Assembly: GCF_005222485.1 (NCBI RefSeq)
Contig: NZ_CP029078.1
Coordinates: 124,001-188,000, forward strand
Direction: 5' to 3'
Source: Streptomyces griseoviridis
Lineage (GTDB): Bacteria > Actinomycetota > Actinomycetes > Streptomycetales > Streptomycetaceae
DNA length: 64,000 nucleotides
Shown: piece after piece, positions 51,888 to 61,212 of the stretch
Position numbering within the stretch: the first letter of the stretch is position 1
Layout: each line of letters begins with the position of its first letter
Position numbers and translations under genes: made by a program
Notes under the pieces: generated by a model
What the model was told of the DNA's origin: nothing
Seen by the model: only the letters and a program-made list of their open reading frames with translations
Database searches by the model: none

Positions 51888-53071
51888 GTGCGGTTCCTCT
51901 TCTCCCAGCCCTCGGCGAACATGTTCCAGAACCGGTGGGTGGGCGGGTGCTCGGCGAACACCTCGTCGGCCAACTCGATGCCCAGTCCCGGGCGTTCGGG
52001 GAGGGCGATGTGGCCGTCCTCGATCGGCAGGGCGCCCTTGACCGCGTCGAAGACGTACGGCTCCAGCAGTCCGTCGAAGGTCTCCAGGACGGTGAGGTTG
52101 GTCAGGCCGAGGCAGGCGTGGACCGAAGCGGTCGTGCACAGCGGGGAGTTGGAGTTGTGCGGGGCGACGGTCATGCCGTGCGCGTCGGCCTGGGCGGCGA
52201 TCTTGCGCAGTTCGGTGAAGCCGCCGGCCATCGACAGGTCGGGCTGGACGATGTCGACGGCGTCGGTGGCGAACAGCGGCTTGTACTCGTAGCGGTTGTG
52301 GAAGTGCTCGCCGCCGGAGATCGGGAACGGGGCGAGGGCGCGCAGTTCGGCGTAGCGCTCGATGTGCGTCCACGGCAGGGGTTCCTCGAACCAGCCGATG
52401 TCGTAGGGCGCGAGTTCGTGGACGAGGCGGCGGGCGGTGGCCATCGCGAACCGGGCGTGGCCCTCGATGTAGAGGTCGACGTCGGGTCCCACGGCCTCCC
52501 GGACGGCCTCCACCAGGGCGAGGGAGCGGCGCAGTTCGACGCGGTCGAGTTCGTGCAGTCCCGCGCCGAAGGGGTCGACCTTGAGGCCGGTGTAGCCCTT
52601 GGCGACGGTGGCCTTCGCCTTGGCGGCGAACACCTCGGGTTCCCGCTCGCCGGTGTACCAGCCGTTGGCGTAGACGCGGACCCGGTCGCGGGTGGCGCCG
52701 CCGGTGAGGCGGTAGACGGGGACGCCGAGCGCCTTGCCCATGAGGTCGTGCAGGGCCTGGTCGACGCCGGAGACGACGATGCCTCCGATGTCCCCGCCGC
52801 GCAGGAAGTCCCCCTGGTACATGCGCAGCCAGATCTCCTCCACGTCGAAGGGGTCGGCGCCGATCAGATGGCGGCGGCCCATCGCCTCGGTGAGGGCGCA
52901 GGTCTCGGCGACCCGGTAGGGGTGGGTGATCTCGCCGACGCCGGTGAGCCCCTGGTCGGTGTGGAGACGGACGTATCCGAAGTCGCGCCAGGCGGTGCCG
53001 AGGGCGAGGGTCTCCACCCGGGTGATGCGTCCCGCCGGTCCGGCCGGCCTCTTCGTGTCGACGCTCAGCAT
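51884..53071 (-). CDS. Mandelate racemase/enolase-superfamily sugar-acid dehydratase
   Basis: 395 aa. The barrel shows Lys164 in GLKVDP, Glu203-x-His205 (YIEGHAR), Glu229/230 (WFEEPL), Glu255 (GGEHFHNR) and His305 (APHNSNSP). The x-x-H at the first metal ligand and the HNSNSP loop match galactonate/mannonate-dehydratase-like enzymes, although the first ligand is Glu, not Asp. Such enzymes remove water from aldonic acids to give 2-keto-3-deoxy acids. ATG 53071 overlaps the aminotransferase stop by one base (TGATG). The substrate is not assignable from sequence alone. Confidence 0.9.
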   Translation of the reverse strand: MLSVDTKRPAGPAGRITRVETLALGTAWRDFGYVRLHTDQGLTGVGEITHPYRVAETCALTEAMGRRHLIGADPFDVEEIWLRMYQGDFLRGGDIGGIVVSGVDQALHDLMGKALGVPVYRLTGGATRDRVRVYANGWYTGEREPEVFAAKAKATVAKGYTGLKVDPFGAGLHELDRVELRRSLALVEAVREAVGPDVDLYIEGHARFAMATARRLVHELAPYDIGWFEEPLPWTHIERYAELRALAPFPISGGEHFHNRYEYKPLFATDAVDIVQPDLSMAGGFTELRKIAAQADAHGMTVAPHNSNSPLCTTASVHACLGLTNLTVLETFDGLLEPYVFDAVKGALPIEDGHIALPERPGLGIELADEVFAEHPPTHRFWNMFAEGWEKRNRT

Positions 53072-54408
53072 CAGTGCCGCGCTCCGCCCATGGTCGAGGT
53101 GTGTCGCAGGTCGTCGGCGCCGCCGTCGGCGAGCATCGCGCCCACCGCTCTCTCGGTGGCCTCCAGGAGCCGGTCGACGTCCGCGTCGGTGTGGGCGTAG
53201 GAGAGGTGGCTGCGCTTGAGGTTCAACGGCAGTTCGAAGACGCCCTGTTCGACGAGGTGGCGTCGGTAGCCGACGAAGCGGGACGCGTCGTTGGCGAGCA
53301 GGTCGTCGTAACTGCGGGGCGCGGGGCCCGGCATGAAGTAGGTGACGAAGACCGAGCCGAAGCCGGTCACGACCGCCGGGACGTCCAACCTGCGGTAGAG
53401 GGCGTCCAGTTCGCGGCGGACCCGGTCGCCGAGCCGGAAGACGTGCTCGTGCACGGGTTCCTCGCGCAGCTTGCGGACGGTGGCCGAGGCGGCGGCGACG
53501 ACGTCGGGGTGGCCGTTGTAGGTGCCGGCGAAGAAGACGGGGCCGCCGGGGCGGGAGCTGAAGTGCTCCATCAGGTCGGCCCGGCCGCCGAGGGCGCCCA
53601 CGGGTGCGCCGTTGGCGATGGCCTTGCCGAGGGTGGTGAGGTCGGGGACGATCCCGGCCACCTCCTGGTAGCCGCCGAGGGCGTGCCGGAAGCCGGTGAT
53701 GACCTCGTCGAAGACCAGGACGCTGCCGGCCCGGGTGCACTCCTCGCGCAGGGTGCGCAGGAAGTCGTCGGTGGGCAGCAGGGCGCCGACGTTGTGCGGC
53801 ACGGGTTCGAGGATGACGGCGGCGATGTCGTCACCGTGGTCGGCGAAGGCGCGGCGGACCGCCTCGACGTCGTTGAAGCGCAGGACGAGGGTGGCGTCGA
53901 GGACCTCGGGGAGGATGCCGGTCGAGGTGGGGTCGGGGCGGCCGATCCGGTCCGGCGCGGAGATGACGTTGAGGCTCACCGCGTCGTGCCAGCCGTGGTA
54001 GCAGCCCTGGAACTTCACCACCAGGCGGCGCCCGGTGACCGCGCGGGCCAGCCGCAGGGCGTGGAAGGTGGCCTCGCTGCCGGTGCTGGTGAGCAGCACC
54101 TTCTCGATCGACGGGACCAGCTCGGCGAGCTGTTCGGCGAGCAGCACCTCGCCCTCGGTGACGGCGACGCCGGTCAGCGAGAGGGAGGCGCGGGCGGCGG
54201 CCACCGCCGCTGCCACATCGGGGTCGTTGTGCCCGAGCAGCGGGGGGCCGAAGGCGGCGTGGTAGTCGGTGAACTCGCGTCCTGTGGAGTCCCAGAAGCG
54301 GGAGCCCTGGGTGCGGGTGATCACCAGGTCGGTGAGGCCCGGGATGCTGCGCTGGCCGCTGTTGACCCCTCCGGGGATGACCCGGCGGGCGCGCTCGGCG
54401 AGCGTCAT
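53071..54408 (-). CDS. Class III PLP aminotransferase (glutamate-1-semialdehyde aminomutase-like)
   Basis: 445 aa. IPGGVNSGQR is the HemL-like N-terminus; TSTGSEATFHALRLAR binds the PLP phosphate, FQGCYHGWHD stacks on the ring, FDEVITGFR holds the PLP Asp and LGKAIANG the Schiff-base Lys. ATG 54408 follows AGAGGAG. As first gene of the IclR-controlled operon it is not the housekeeping heme enzyme; it probably transaminates or isomerises an amino-sugar-acid or beta-amino-acid intermediate. Confidence 0.9.
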   Translation of the reverse strand: MTLAERARRVIPGGVNSGQRSIPGLTDLVITRTQGSRFWDSTGREFTDYHAAFGPPLLGHNDPDVAAAVAAARASLSLTGVAVTEGEVLLAEQLAELVPSIEKVLLTSTGSEATFHALRLARAVTGRRLVVKFQGCYHGWHDAVSLNVISAPDRIGRPDPTSTGILPEVLDATLVLRFNDVEAVRRAFADHGDDIAAVILEPVPHNVGALLPTDDFLRTLREECTRAGSVLVFDEVITGFRHALGGYQEVAGIVPDLTTLGKAIANGAPVGALGGRADLMEHFSSRPGGPVFFAGTYNGHPDVVAAASATVRKLREEPVHEHVFRLGDRVRRELDALYRRLDVPAVVTGFGSVFVTYFMPGPAPRSYDDLLANDASRFVGYRRHLVEQGVFELPLNLKRSHLSYAHTDADVDRLLEATERAVGAMLADGGADDLRHTSTMGGARH

Positions 54409-54550
54409 TCGCTGCTCCTCTGCGTGGATTGCGGGTGGGGTGGGGCAGGGCCCTGTCCGGCCGCTGTTCCCGGTGCGCCATCCGCCCGGCAAGTCATCGC
54501 AGGGTGTTCGGTCGTGCTGGGGGTCGTGCTCGTGCTCTGGGTCGAGCTGG

Positions 54551-54599
54551 GGTGGTGCGGGTGTGTCTGGAGTGGTGCGGGTGTGTCTGGGGTAGTGCG
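54551..54599. repeat. 20-bp tandem repeat in the divergent IclR promoter region
   Basis: Units 54551-54570 and 54571-54590 (GTGGTGCGGGTGTGTCTGG core) are identical except for the first base, and a degenerate partial third (ggtagtgcg) follows. It lies in the 5' leader of the aminotransferase transcript, upstream of its ribosome binding site. Confidence 0.85.
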
Positions 54600-54620
54600 T
54601 TGTCGCGCTCTGCGGTTTTT

Positions 54621-54639
54621 CAGAACGCTGTTCTGTATA
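54621..54639 (-). promoter_or_regulatory. IclR operator 1 with adjacent -10 box of the catabolic operon
   Basis: CAGAAC-GCT-GTTCTG (54621-54635) is a perfect palindrome. Read on the minus strand, TATACA (54639-54634) lies directly next to it as a probable -10 for the aminotransferase operon. A repressor here would block initiation. Confidence 0.75.
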
Positions 54640-54703
54640 GCGAAACAAGCAGGATCGTAGATCGCGGGATTCGGGGGCGTCAAGGGTCGTCGACGGATAG
54701 ACT

Positions 54704-54720
54704 GTTCTGTCATGCAGAAC
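54704..54720 (+). promoter_or_regulatory. IclR operator 2, spanning the IclR start codon
   Basis: GTTCTG-TCATG-CAGAAC (54704-54720) has the same half-sites as operator 1 in inverted order, and the ATG of the IclR gene (54712) lies in its spacer. This suits negative autoregulation. There is no Shine-Dalgarno before this ATG, so the transcript may be leaderless. Confidence 0.75.
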
Positions 54721-55566
54721 AATGTGGGTGAGGGCCTCGCCGACGAGGCGTCCCACCAGCCGAAGTACTGGGTGAAGACCGTGGGCCGCGCGGCGGAGAT
54801 CCTTCAGGTCCTGGCCTCGGGAGGACCAGGTCAGGGGCTCAGCGTCACCGAGATCGGCAACCGCTGCGGCATCTCCAAGAGCGCGGCCTTCGGGATCCTC
54901 CAGACCCTGCGCCACTACGGCCTGGTCGCCGACGAGGGCGAGGGCATGAACCGCCGCTACCGCCTGGGCATGGGCCTGGCCAGGCTCGGCGAGCGCGCCC
55001 AGGACCAGGTCTCGCTGCGCGACGTCGCCCGGCCGGTGCTGCGCCGGCTGAGCGCCGAGTGCGCGCTCGCCTCCCGGGTCGCGGTCCCGGAGAGCGGCCA
55101 CGCCGTCGTCATCGACCAGGTCGACCTGGACACGGGACCCCGGCTCGACCTGCGGATGGGCACCCGTGAGCTGGCGCACTGCTCGGGTCTCGGCAAGGCG
55201 CTGCTCGCCGCGCTGCCCGAGGACGAGGCCCGCGCGCTGATCGCCCGCGCCGGGCTGCCCCGCCGCACCTCGCGGACCATCACCGACGAGGAGACCCTCT
55301 TCGCCCACCTGCGCGACATCCGCGCCGCCGGGTACGCGCTGGACGACGAGGAGGACGCCGACGGGATCTTCTGCATCGGCAGCGTCGTGCGCGACCACGC
55401 GGGACGCACGGTCGGCGCGATCAGCGTCACCGGGCTCAAGCTCGACCTGCCGGGCTGGCGCTTCCAGGAGCTGGGCCGTCAGGTGCGCGCGGCGGCCGGT
55501 GACATCAGCAGGGAACTGGGCGCGCAGGAGGAGAAGCCGCAGGCGGCGGCCGGTCAGGCGGTCTAG
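54712..55566 (+). CDS. IclR-family transcriptional regulator
   Basis: 284 aa. The N-terminal winged helix reads LSVTEIGNRCGISKSAAFGILQTLRHYGLV and the C-terminal GAF-like effector domain has LAHCSGLGKALLAALPEDEA and GYALDDEEDADGIFCIGSVVRD, the IclR signature. It is divergent from the aminotransferase operon with two matching palindromes between, so it is very probably the operon repressor, with a pathway substrate or intermediate as effector. ATG 54712 is chosen because translation fits the family; it lacks a Shine-Dalgarno. Confidence 0.93.
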   Translation: MQNNVGEGLADEASHQPKYWVKTVGRAAEILQVLASGGPGQGLSVTEIGNRCGISKSAAFGILQTLRHYGLVADEGEGMNRRYRLGMGLARLGERAQDQVSLRDVARPVLRRLSAECALASRVAVPESGHAVVIDQVDLDTGPRLDLRMGTRELAHCSGLGKALLAALPEDEARALIARAGLPRRTSRTITDEETLFAHLRDIRAAGYALDDEEDADGIFCIGSVVRDHAGRTVGAISVTGLKLDLPGWRFQELGRQVRAAAGDISRELGAQEEKPQAAAGQAV

Positions 55567-55583
55567 GGGCGGTCGCCCGGATC

Positions 55584-55713
55584 GTGCGGTGACGTGGTGC
55601 CGTCACGTGGTGCGGTGATGCCGTGCGGTGACGTGGTGGCGTCACGTGGAGCGGTGACGTGGTGCGGTGATGCCGTGCCGTCACCTGGTGCGGTGATGTC
55701 GTGCGGTTCGTGC
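55584..55713. repeat. 13-bp tandem repeat array, ten units
   Basis: Units begin at 55584, 55597, 55610, 55623, 55636, 55649, 55662, 55675, 55688 and 55701. The consensus is GTGCGGTGACGTG, with alternative forms GTGCCGTCACGTG and GTGCGGTGATGCC. Units with GGTGACG and CCGTCACG are partly self-complementary, so the array can fold into hairpins. The first is 17 bases after the IclR stop. 13 is not divisible by three and no frame is coding-like. The rest of 55567-56103 holds no supported gene. Confidence 0.88.
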
Positions 55714-56103
55714 GGCGGGGCGCGGGCCGGCCGGCTCGCGCCCTGGGCCGCCGGGGCGGGGCCGAGAGGCCGGGCCAGGTGTCGTTTTTCGGCCAGCCGG
55801 CCCGGGTTCCGGCGCTCGACGGCCGGTTAACTCCTTGTATCTCCCACCGATTTCTTCCGCCGACCGTCTTGACGGGGTCCCACCGAGCACCTAACTTCCT
55901 CGAACAGGCCCGGTGGTCCACACCACCGGGCACAGGTCGCCGCCTCCCTGTCCCGGGGCGCGCTCTCCCCACGGCCGCACACCAGCCATCCGCCCGACGC
56001 ACGGCACCACGCTCGTGCGGGAACGGCCCGGTCGCCTCCGGCGCCGCTCCACGTCATCGCGGGAACCCTCACCCATCGCCCTCGCACGAAGGCCCGAGGT
56101 CCC

Positions 56104-58336
56104 GTGAGCGCATCCCGCCGTCCTCGTACGGAATCCTGTCCCGCCTCCCTTCCCACCGCGCAGGCCCCCGACTCCCCGGCGGCCGACGCCTCCCCCTCGA
56201 CCGCGCGCCGCGCCCTGCTGCGGGCCGGCGGCGTGACCGGTCTGCTGGCCGCCGTCACCGCCGCCGGGACGCCCGCCGCGTCCGCCGCCGACCGCTCCCC
56301 CGCCGAGCGGGACATCCGCGCCGTCGACACCACCGCCCGGCTGCGCGCCCTGCGCCCCGCCGCGCTCGACGACGGCGATCTCGCCGTGGTCGCCGGCTAC
56401 CGCGCCCCGGGTGACGGCGGCGGCAAGCTGGTGCGCTGGTCGGCTTCCTCGACGGCCGCGCACAACGGTGGCACCGTCCTCGCCCCCGACCGGGCAGGCC
56501 GCAGGGGCCGCTGGCTCCAGGTGCACGACGGCGTCCTCGACTTCCGCGGGTTCGGCCACTTCGACGACTCCCGCCCCGCCGACGCCGCGCTGGACGCGAT
56601 GGTCACCGACGCCTCGGTGCACCGCGTCGAGGCCCACACCGACCTGCTGTTCACCCGTCGCCACACCTTCGGCCGCTCCCACGTCGAACTCGACTTCGGC
56701 GGCCACCGGGTGAGCACCGAGGGCATCGAAGAACAGCCACGACAACCCGTTCGGCGCGGTGCTGTACTTCCGCGGCGAGGTCACCGGCACGGTCGTCACC
56801 TCCCGGCTCTCGGCGCCCATGCCCGACCTCGCCGACGTCTTCGAGGTGCCCGACTCCGCGGCCTTCGCGGTCGGCCAGTGGTGGGCGGTGGAGATCGACG
56901 CCGTCTCCGGCGCCGGCAGCTACGAGAAGGAGGTGCAGAAACTCGTCCAGGTGACACAGCTCGTCGACGGCACCCACATCCGCGTCAACTACAAGATCGG
57001 CTGGGACCTGGCGGCGGGCCGCACCTTCACCTGGACCAAGGTGAACCCGGTCCAGCGCGCCCACGTCCGCGACATGGTCTTCCAGGGCGTCGCGGACGGC
57101 GACACCTCCACAGGCTCGCACCCCGTCGCCTACGAATACGCGGTCTCCTGCGACGTCTCCGGCATCGACGCCACCGGCACCTTCTGGCCGGTGGTGATGC
57201 GCCGCTGGTGCACCCACTTCCACACCTACGGCTGCCGGTTGAAGAACCCGGCGTCGGTGACGTACGGCGGCGCGGGCTACCTCACCCAGCAGATCTACTG
57301 CCTGTACGGGCACGTCGAGGACTGCCATGTCGCCAACTCCCGCCATCTGAACGACTGGACGGCCTCCGCCTACGGCTACGTCACCAACTGCCACGGCGAC
57401 GGCGACGACCAGGGTCCGTTCGTCACCCACGGACAGTTCGAGCACGACCTCGTCTACACCGGCAACTCCGGCCTGATGACGTTCGCCAACTCCGGTGCCG
57501 CGTGGGGCTCAGCCGCCAAGCGGATCACCGTGCGCAAACATGTGTGCTCCTGGTTCGTGGCCCGGGTGAAGGTCACCGACCTCACCCTCGAGGACATGCA
57601 TGTCATCGGCAACGCGCAGGCCGGGTCCGGGATGCTGTGGGTCAACGCCGACGGCGTGCAGATCCGCGGCTGCACCGCCTCGGGGCCGCTGGTCGTCAGC
57701 CAGACCTCCAGCCGCTCCCGGCGCCCCAACGTCATCGCCGACTCCGACTTCACCCAGTCCACCGCCTACGCCGTCACCGCCGCCAACGTCACCTCCGCGC
57801 TGCATCTGACGCGGGTGCGGCTCGCGGGCCTTGACGGCGCCGCCTTCAGCGGCACCGGACGGCTGGTCCTGGAGGACTGCGAGCTGATCGGCTCCGCCGG
57901 CGCCGCCGCAGGCCCGGTGGCGCACAGCGACGTGACCGTCAGGGGCGGAACCCTCACCGACACCGGGTTCACACTGTCGTCCGAGAAGGACCAGCGGCTG
58001 CGGATCGGCGCCGGCACCCGCGTCACCGGCACCAACGCGAGCGGCGCCTTCCTGAGCCGCACCGGCGGGGACCGCACGGTGACCTGGCAGTTGGACGGCG
58101 TGACCGCCGAGGCCGCCGACGCCGCCACCGCCCATCTGCTGCTCACCTCGGGCCCCAACCGCTATGCGGCGAGCGGCTGTTCGTTCCGCGGCGGCCGACT
58201 GGAGCTGACCCAGGGCGCGTTCGGCGCCAAAAGCCATCTGCTGCACAGCGGCTGCGTCGAGGAAGGCACCGCGCGCACGGCGATGCCCGCCGAGGGCGAC
58301 CGGATCCGGCACACCGCCGGGAACCTGCTGCTCTGA
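56104..58336 (+). pseudogene. Tat-exported right-handed beta-helix protein, frameshifted near 56728-56733
   Basis: GTG 56104 opens a frame with a Tat-like signal (ARRALLRAGGVTGLLAAVTAAG) and continues to GHRVSTEGIE. The protein-like reading then moves to another frame, NSHDNPFGAVLYFRGE, which runs to TGA 58336; together they would encode about 743 residues. The run GGCATCGAAGAACAGC contains one base too many (GAG AAC AGC would restore the frame). The second part has parallel beta-helix repeats (CTHFHTYGCRLKN, VEDCHVANSRHL, ADGVQIRGCTASG), as in polysaccharide lyases and glycosidases. Either a recent pseudogene or a sequencing error; the second half is not decayed. Located upstream of a sugar importer, it may release its substrate. 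Confidence 0.8.
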
Positions 58337-58393
58337 ACCGCGGACGCCACCCCCGGCCCCCGAGGACGCCCCGACCCGACCCTGGACGACACC

Positions 58394-59701
58394 ATGCCCG
58401 AAACCCCCTCAGCCGCCGCCCGCGCGCCGCATCCGCGCGCCGACCGCCCGGTGCGCATCGCGCTCGTCGGCGCGGGCAACCGCGGCCTGACCTACGCCAG
58501 TTGGATCCACCAGAACCCCGACCGGGCCCGCCTGGTCGCCGTCGCCGACCCCGACGAAGGGGCGCGGGCCGCGTCCCGGGCCGAGACCGCGTTCGCCGGC
58601 TGGCGGGAGTTCCTGGCCGCCACCGCACGCGACGGCAGGCTCGCCGACGGCGTGATCGTCGCCACCCAGGACCGCGACCACGTGGAACCGGTGCTGGCCC
58701 TCGCCCGCGCCGGGTACGCCGTCATGACGGAGAAGCCCCTCGCGCCCACCGAGGAGGAGTGCAGGACCCTCGTCACCGGGGTGCAGGCGACGGGTGTGCC
58801 GTTCGCCGTCTGCCATGTCCTGCGCTACACCCCGTACACCGACCTGGTGCGCGAGGTGGTCGGCAGCGGTGTGCTCGGCACCCTCACCGGGGTGGAGCAC
58901 CTGGAACCCGTCGGCTGGTGGCACTTCGCGCACAGCTACGTCCGCGGGCCGTGGCGGCGCGAGGACCTCTCGTCGCCGATGATCCTGGCCAAGTCGAGCC
59001 ACGACCTGGACTGGATCGCGTATGTGACGGGGCGCCGGATCGAGACCGTCGTCAGCTTCGGCGGGCTGACCCACTTCCGGCCGGAGAACGCCCCGGCCGG
59101 CTCCACCGACTCCTGTCTGACCTGCCCCGTCGAGAAGGGCTGCCCGTACTCGGCGGCCAAGCTGTACTACCCGGCGCTGCGCACCGGCGGCGGCGCCTGG
59201 CCGGTCAGCCATGTCACCTCCGCCGCGCACGGGCCCGGCGACGAGCCGGTCCTCACCGAGGCGCTGCGCACCGGCCGTTACGGGCGCTGCGTGTACCGCT
59301 CCGACAACGACGTGGCCGACCACCAGGTCGTCGCGATGCGGCTGGCCGGCGGACCCACCGCGACCCTGACCATGTCGGCGTTCACCGAGCAGACCCACCG
59401 GCAGACCCGGCTGTTCGGCAGCCACGGCTGGCTGCGCGGGGACGGCGAGCGGGTCACCGTGCACGACTTCCGCGACGACAGCGTCACCGTGCGCGGCACC
59501 GGGCCGAGCGGATCGAACGCGGCCGACGGCCACGGCGGCGGCGACACCGCGCTGACCGAGGCGTTCGTCACCGCCCTCGCCACCGGGGACCGGCGGTACA
59601 TCCGCTCGGGTCCCGCCGAGTCGCTGGGCAGCCACCTGGCCGCGTTCGCGGCCGAACGCTCCCGGCGCGACGGCACCGTCGAGACGGTGCCGCTCCGCTG
59701 A
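58394..59701 (+). CDS. Gfo/Idh/MocA-family sugar dehydrogenase with Cys motif
   Basis: 435 aa. GAGNRGLTYASW is the N-terminal NAD(P) loop, TEKPLAPTEEEC holds the conserved EKP of the family, and KSSHDLDWIAY the catalytic-region His. An insertion DSCLTCPVEKGCPYSA has three Cys (C-x2-C-x5-C) in a metal-site-like arrangement not found in basic family members. ATG 58394 is used. It lies 57 bases after the beta-helix gene in the same direction, so it should oxidise a sugar released by it or imported by the following transporter. Confidence 0.9.
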   Translation: MPETPSAAARAPHPRADRPVRIALVGAGNRGLTYASWIHQNPDRARLVAVADPDEGARAASRAETAFAGWREFLAATARDGRLADGVIVATQDRDHVEPVLALARAGYAVMTEKPLAPTEEECRTLVTGVQATGVPFAVCHVLRYTPYTDLVREVVGSGVLGTLTGVEHLEPVGWWHFAHSYVRGPWRREDLSSPMILAKSSHDLDWIAYVTGRRIETVVSFGGLTHFRPENAPAGSTDSCLTCPVEKGCPYSAAKLYYPALRTGGGAWPVSHVTSAAHGPGDEPVLTEALRTGRYGRCVYRSDNDVADHQVVAMRLAGGPTATLTMSAFTEQTHRQTRLFGSHGWLRGDGERVTVHDFRDDSVTVRGTGPSGSNAADGHGGGDTALTEAFVTALATGDRRYIRSGPAESLGSHLAAFAAERSRRDGTVETVPLR

Positions 59702-59833
59702 CCCGGGCCGCCCCGCACGGCGTCCCCGCACTCCCCCACCGTCCGGGCCCCGGGCCCGTCGGCACCGCCCGCGCGTCTCCTCGCCCCGCCGAGAACGCGA
59801 CCCTTCCGTTCACCTCCGTCCGAGGAGTCCTCC

Positions 59834-61084
59834 GTGAGAATCCGAACCGCGCGGCTCACCGCCGCGACGACCGCCGCCGCCTCCGTCCTGGCCCTCGCGG
59901 GCTGCGGCGCGGGCAGCGACGCGGCCGGCGGCAAGACCACCGTCACCACCTGGGTCTACCCCGTGATCTTCGACGAGAAGAAGAACGCGGCCTACTGGAG
60001 CGGCCTGGAGAAGGCGTTCGAGAAGGCCAACCCGGACATCGACGTCAAGGTGTCGACGTATCCGTGGGCCGACCGCGACACCAAGCTGGCCACCGCGCTC
60101 GCCGCGGGCAAGGGGCCCGACGTGGCCTATCTGATCCCGGACCAGCTCGCCGCCTACCGGCGCAACCTGACCCCCGCCGACGACTACCTGTCCGCGAAGG
60201 ACCAGGCGGCCTACCGCGACAGCGCCCTCAAGGCCGTCACCGTCGACGGGAAGGCGATGGCCGCCCCGGTGCTGATGTCGGCCTACCCGCTGATGTGCAA
60301 CAAGAAGGTCCTCGACGCGATCGGCACGGACACCGTCCCCACCACCTGGGAGGAGCTGGCGGCGCTCGGCGCGGCGGCGAAGAAGAAGGGCTACTACGGC
60401 ATCACCTACAGCGGCGACACCACCGCCACGCTCAACATGACGTACTACCCGCTGCTGTGGCAGGCCGGCGGTGACGTCTTCTCCGACGACGGCAGGAAGG
60501 CCGCCTTCAACAGCGCGGCCGGGGTGTCGGCGCTGACCTGGCTGAAGCGGTTCGTCGACCAGGGCTGGACGCCGAAGGACCTCATCACCAAGACGCCGTC
60601 GATCGAACAGACCGACCTCGCCCGGGGCAAGGTGGCCTGCACCTGGCAGAACAGCGCGGCCGAGGTGGCCGGTTACTGGGGCGAGGGCAACATCGTGATG
60701 GGCTCCGCGCTGACCGGCGAGCGGGCCGTGGCGTACGGCACCGTCGGCACCCTGGCCATGTTCCGGGGCGCCGACACCGACGCGGCCGGCCAGTGGATCT
60801 CCTTCGTCTCCCGCCCTGAGAACGTCGCCGGGCTGGTCACGCCCGGCGGCTACTTCGCGGCCCGCACCGACGGCGGCGACCTCTACCCGGGCGACACCCT
60901 CCAGCAGGCCACCGAGAAGGTCCTCGACTCCGCCGACGTCGGCCCGCTCAACACCGCGTCCCGTGACGTGATGGGCGCGCTGGCGCCGGAGATCCAGGCG
61001 GCGCTGCTGGGCAAGGAGAGCCCGAAGGCGGCCCTGGACAAGGCGGCGGCCGCCGCCGACCAGATCATCGCCCGCAAGCGCTGA
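59834..61084 (+). CDS. Sugar ABC transporter substrate-binding lipoprotein (family 1)
   Basis: 416 aa from GTG 59834, preceded by GAGGAG. The lipobox LALAGC is followed by a family-1 oligosaccharide-binding fold: TTVTTWVYPVI, LATALAAGKGPDVAYLIPDQ, MSAYPLMCNKKVLD and the GKVACTWQNSA hinge. It binds the sugar outside the cell for the two permeases that follow. No cognate ATPase gene is adjacent, so a shared MsiK-type ATPase is likely, as is common in Streptomyces. Confidence 0.92.
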   Translation: MRIRTARLTAATTAAASVLALAGCGAGSDAAGGKTTVTTWVYPVIFDEKKNAAYWSGLEKAFEKANPDIDVKVSTYPWADRDTKLATALAAGKGPDVAYLIPDQLAAYRRNLTPADDYLSAKDQAAYRDSALKAVTVDGKAMAAPVLMSAYPLMCNKKVLDAIGTDTVPTTWEELAALGAAAKKKGYYGITYSGDTTATLNMTYYPLLWQAGGDVFSDDGRKAAFNSAAGVSALTWLKRFVDQGWTPKDLITKTPSIEQTDLARGKVACTWQNSAAEVAGYWGEGNIVMGSALTGERAVAYGTVGTLAMFRGADTDAAGQWISFVSRPENVAGLVTPGGYFAARTDGGDLYPGDTLQQATEKVLDSADVGPLNTASRDVMGALAPEIQAALLGKESPKAALDKAAAAADQIIARKR

Positions 61085-61212
61085 CCCCGCCCGAGACCCG
61101 GCGGACGGCACGGCCGCGCCCCGTGTCCCCGTGGCCCCGTGCCGTCCGCCGCGCCCCGTCCGATCCGCCCGTGTGCCCTGCCGGCACCGCCCCTGTACCT
61201 GAAGGAGGTCCC

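Noticed and set aside
53071..54408. Housekeeping heme gene hemL
   Set aside because: Although HemL-like in sequence, it sits in an IclR-controlled catabolic operon with no heme genes around, so the biosynthetic assignment was not made.
55584..55713. 13-bp array considered as CRISPR
   Set aside because: Repeats are directly adjacent with no spacers and no cas genes are nearby, so it is a simple tandem array.
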